Part shown: one piece after another, positions 63,030 to 64,000 of the stretch
Position numbering within the stretch: position 1 is the stretch's first letter
How the letters are laid out: every line of letters starts with the position of its first letter
From: Streptomyces sp. DG1A-41
Lineage (GTDB): Bacteria > Actinomycetota > Actinomycetes > Streptomycetales > Streptomycetaceae
NCBI RefSeq assembly: GCF_037055355.1
Contig: NZ_CP146350.1
Location: 6,657,001 to 6,721,000 of the forward strand
Length of the DNA: 64,000 nucleotides
Direction of reading: 5' to 3'
Made by a program: the position numbers and the translations under genes
The notes under the pieces: generated by a model
The model's database searches: none
What the model saw: the letters and a program-made list of their open reading frames with translations, nothing else
Told to the model about the DNA's origin: nothing

Positions 63030-64000
63030 GTGACCGACACCCCCGCCGACGACCTCAAGCCCAGCTACCGCAGCGATGTGACCGTCGAGCTGGTCAAGCA
63101 CACCGCGTCCGACGCGGACGTCCTTTTCTCCGCCCGCGTCTCGACCCTCGGCGAGCAGTCCCTGGACGAGCTGAACAAGGACCCCGAGCGCTCCAAGGGC
63201 CTGATCAACTACCTGATGCGGGACCGGCACGGCAGCCCCTTCGAGCACAACTCGATGACCTTCTTCATCAGCGCCCCGATCTTCGTCTTCCGCGAGTTCA
63301 TGCGGCACCGCGTGGGCTGGTGCATCGCGGGTGACACGGAGATCACGCTGGTGAGCGAGGCCGGTCACCTCCGCCGACGCACCATCGCCGAGCTGTACAG
63401 GCTCTGGCACCTGGGCGTCGAGGACCGTCTGCCGCACTCGGCCGGTGGTGTCACCTGGCACAGCCGGGCGGGCAAGTGGATGGCCCAGGTCCGACGCGGC
63501 GACACCAACCACTACCTCGGCCTGTACGAGAGTCGCGAGGCGGCCGAGTCCGCCGTCGCCGAGTTCCGCGAGCAGCATCCCAGCACCCGGATCCGCAAGC
63601 TCGAATCGGTGCGCCGCAACCACGTGCGCTGCTACGACGAAGAAAGCCTGCTTGCCCAGCGGGCCAGGATCGTCGACGTGATCGAGTCGGGTGTGAAGCC
63701 GCTCATCAAGATCACCACGGCCTCGGGTAAAACCCTCCGCTGCACGGTCGACCACGCAGTGTTCACTCCCGAAGGCTGGTGCAAGGCGGGTGAACTCACC
63801 GTCGGGGACGCCGTGCTGGTGGCCGGCACGGTCCCGCGCCCGTCGCAGGCCCTGGTCCCGCCGAGCCTGCGCCGTGGCATCGGCGTGTGGACGGCCATGC
63901 AGCGCGAGAAGCTGATTAAGGAGATCGACGCCTGCCACCTGTGCGGACAGGACTTCCCGCGGGACCGACTCGCCCTGGACCACAGGGTCCCGGTGGCGAG
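63030..64000 (+). CDS. thyX: Flavin-dependent thymidylate synthase interrupted by an intein (partial)
   Basis: The frame is open from GTG 63030 (GGAAGG upstream) to the window end. The first 97 residues are ThyX: VELVKHTASDADVLFSARVST, the HGSPFEHNSMTFFI block and FREFMRHRVGW, the first part of the RHRxxS signature. The protein then changes abruptly to an intein at Cys codon 63321, so the signature Ser and the rest of ThyX must lie downstream of the intein, outside the window. ThyX methylates dUMP using methylenetetrahydrofolate and FAD. Function depends on protein splicing. Confidence 0.9.
   Translation, partial: MTDTPADDLKPSYRSDVTVELVKHTASDADVLFSARVSTLGEQSLDELNKDPERSKGLINYLMRDRHGSPFEHNSMTFFISAPIFVFREFMRHRVGWCIAGDTEITLVSEAGHLRRRTIAELYRLWHLGVEDRLPHSAGGVTWHSRAGKWMAQVRRGDTNHYLGLYESREAAESAVAEFREQHPSTRIRKLESVRRNHVRCYDEESLLAQRARIVDVIESGVKPLIKITTASGKTLRCTVDHAVFTPEGWCKAGELTVGDAVLVAGTVPRPSQALVPPSLRRGIGVWTAMQREKLIKEIDACHLCGQDFPRDRLALDHRVPVA
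63321..64000 (+). mobile_element. Intein in thyX with AP2-like and HNH endonuclease parts (partial)
   Basis: Intein block A is CIAGDTEITL, starting with Cys1, at 63321. Block B is TVDHAVFTPEGW (about 63741-63779). Between A and B lies an AP2/ERF-like DNA-binding insert (WHSRAGKWMAQVRRG...YLGLYES, about 63450-63566). After block B the first HNH parts appear: CHLCGQ and LALDHRVPVA (63930-64000). Codon use is less G/C-biased than in thyX (AAA, ATT, GAA, CTT, ACT), fitting transfer. At least 226 residues are visible; blocks F and G lie outside. Confidence 0.85.

Overview
The window is chromosomal DNA from a high-GC actinomycete, almost certainly a Streptomyces. Coding strands have strongly G/C-biased third positions, GTG starts are frequent, Tat signals are common, and the order of the translation and isoprenoid genes is the usual streptomycete one. 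All assignments below come from reading the translated sequence; no database search was run.

Region 1 (1-2.8 kb) holds the end of a PucR-type regulator and an aldehyde dehydrogenase broken by a one-base deletion. Region 2 (2.8-21.6 kb) is a coherent carbohydrate locus that reads as a xyloglucan utilisation system. It has secreted GH74 and GH12 endo-glucanases, a lipoprotein-dependent ABC importer lacking its own ATPase, and enzymes without signal peptides for each side-chain or backbone bond: GH31 alpha-xylosidase, GH3 beta-glucosidase, GH42 beta-galactosidase and a GH95-type alpha-fucosidase. A LacI-family regulator closes the locus. Four copies of the palindrome core GAAGCGCTTC (three as TCGAAGCGCTTCGA) sit in the two control regions, in front of GH3/importer and in front of lacI, and probably bind this regulator. 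A sulfotransferase gene lies inside the locus.

Region 3 (21.8-31.2 kb) has an acyl-CoA dehydrogenase, the coupled genes dxr and a site-2 protease followed by ispG (MEP isoprenoid pathway), two GNAT acetyltransferases and proS. Region 4 (31.2-45.6 kb) has a small-molecule kinase-like gene carrying an in-frame palindromic repeat, a DUF4439 protein with a partner lipoprotein, then the rimP-nusA-rnpM-infB-DUF503-rbfA-truB translation cluster and ribF. Between truB and ribF sits a large, frameshifted NTPase with an inactive trypsin-like domain.

Region 5 (45.6-51.5 kb) is a five-gene oligopeptide/nickel-type ABC operon on the minus strand with a good vegetative promoter. Region 6 (51.8-56.1 kb) holds a very proline-rich MinD/ParA-type ATPase resembling the type VII secretion protein EspI, and a small BldB-like DUF397 protein. 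Region 7 (56.4-64 kb) is rpsO-pnp, an M16 protease, dapB, small membrane proteins and the start of thyX. thyX is interrupted inside its RHRxxS signature by an intein that carries an AP2-like DNA-binding insert and the beginning of an HNH endonuclease; it runs off the window end.

The most notable items are the thyX intein, the complete xyloglucan locus with its operator set, and the pseudoprotease-NTPase.
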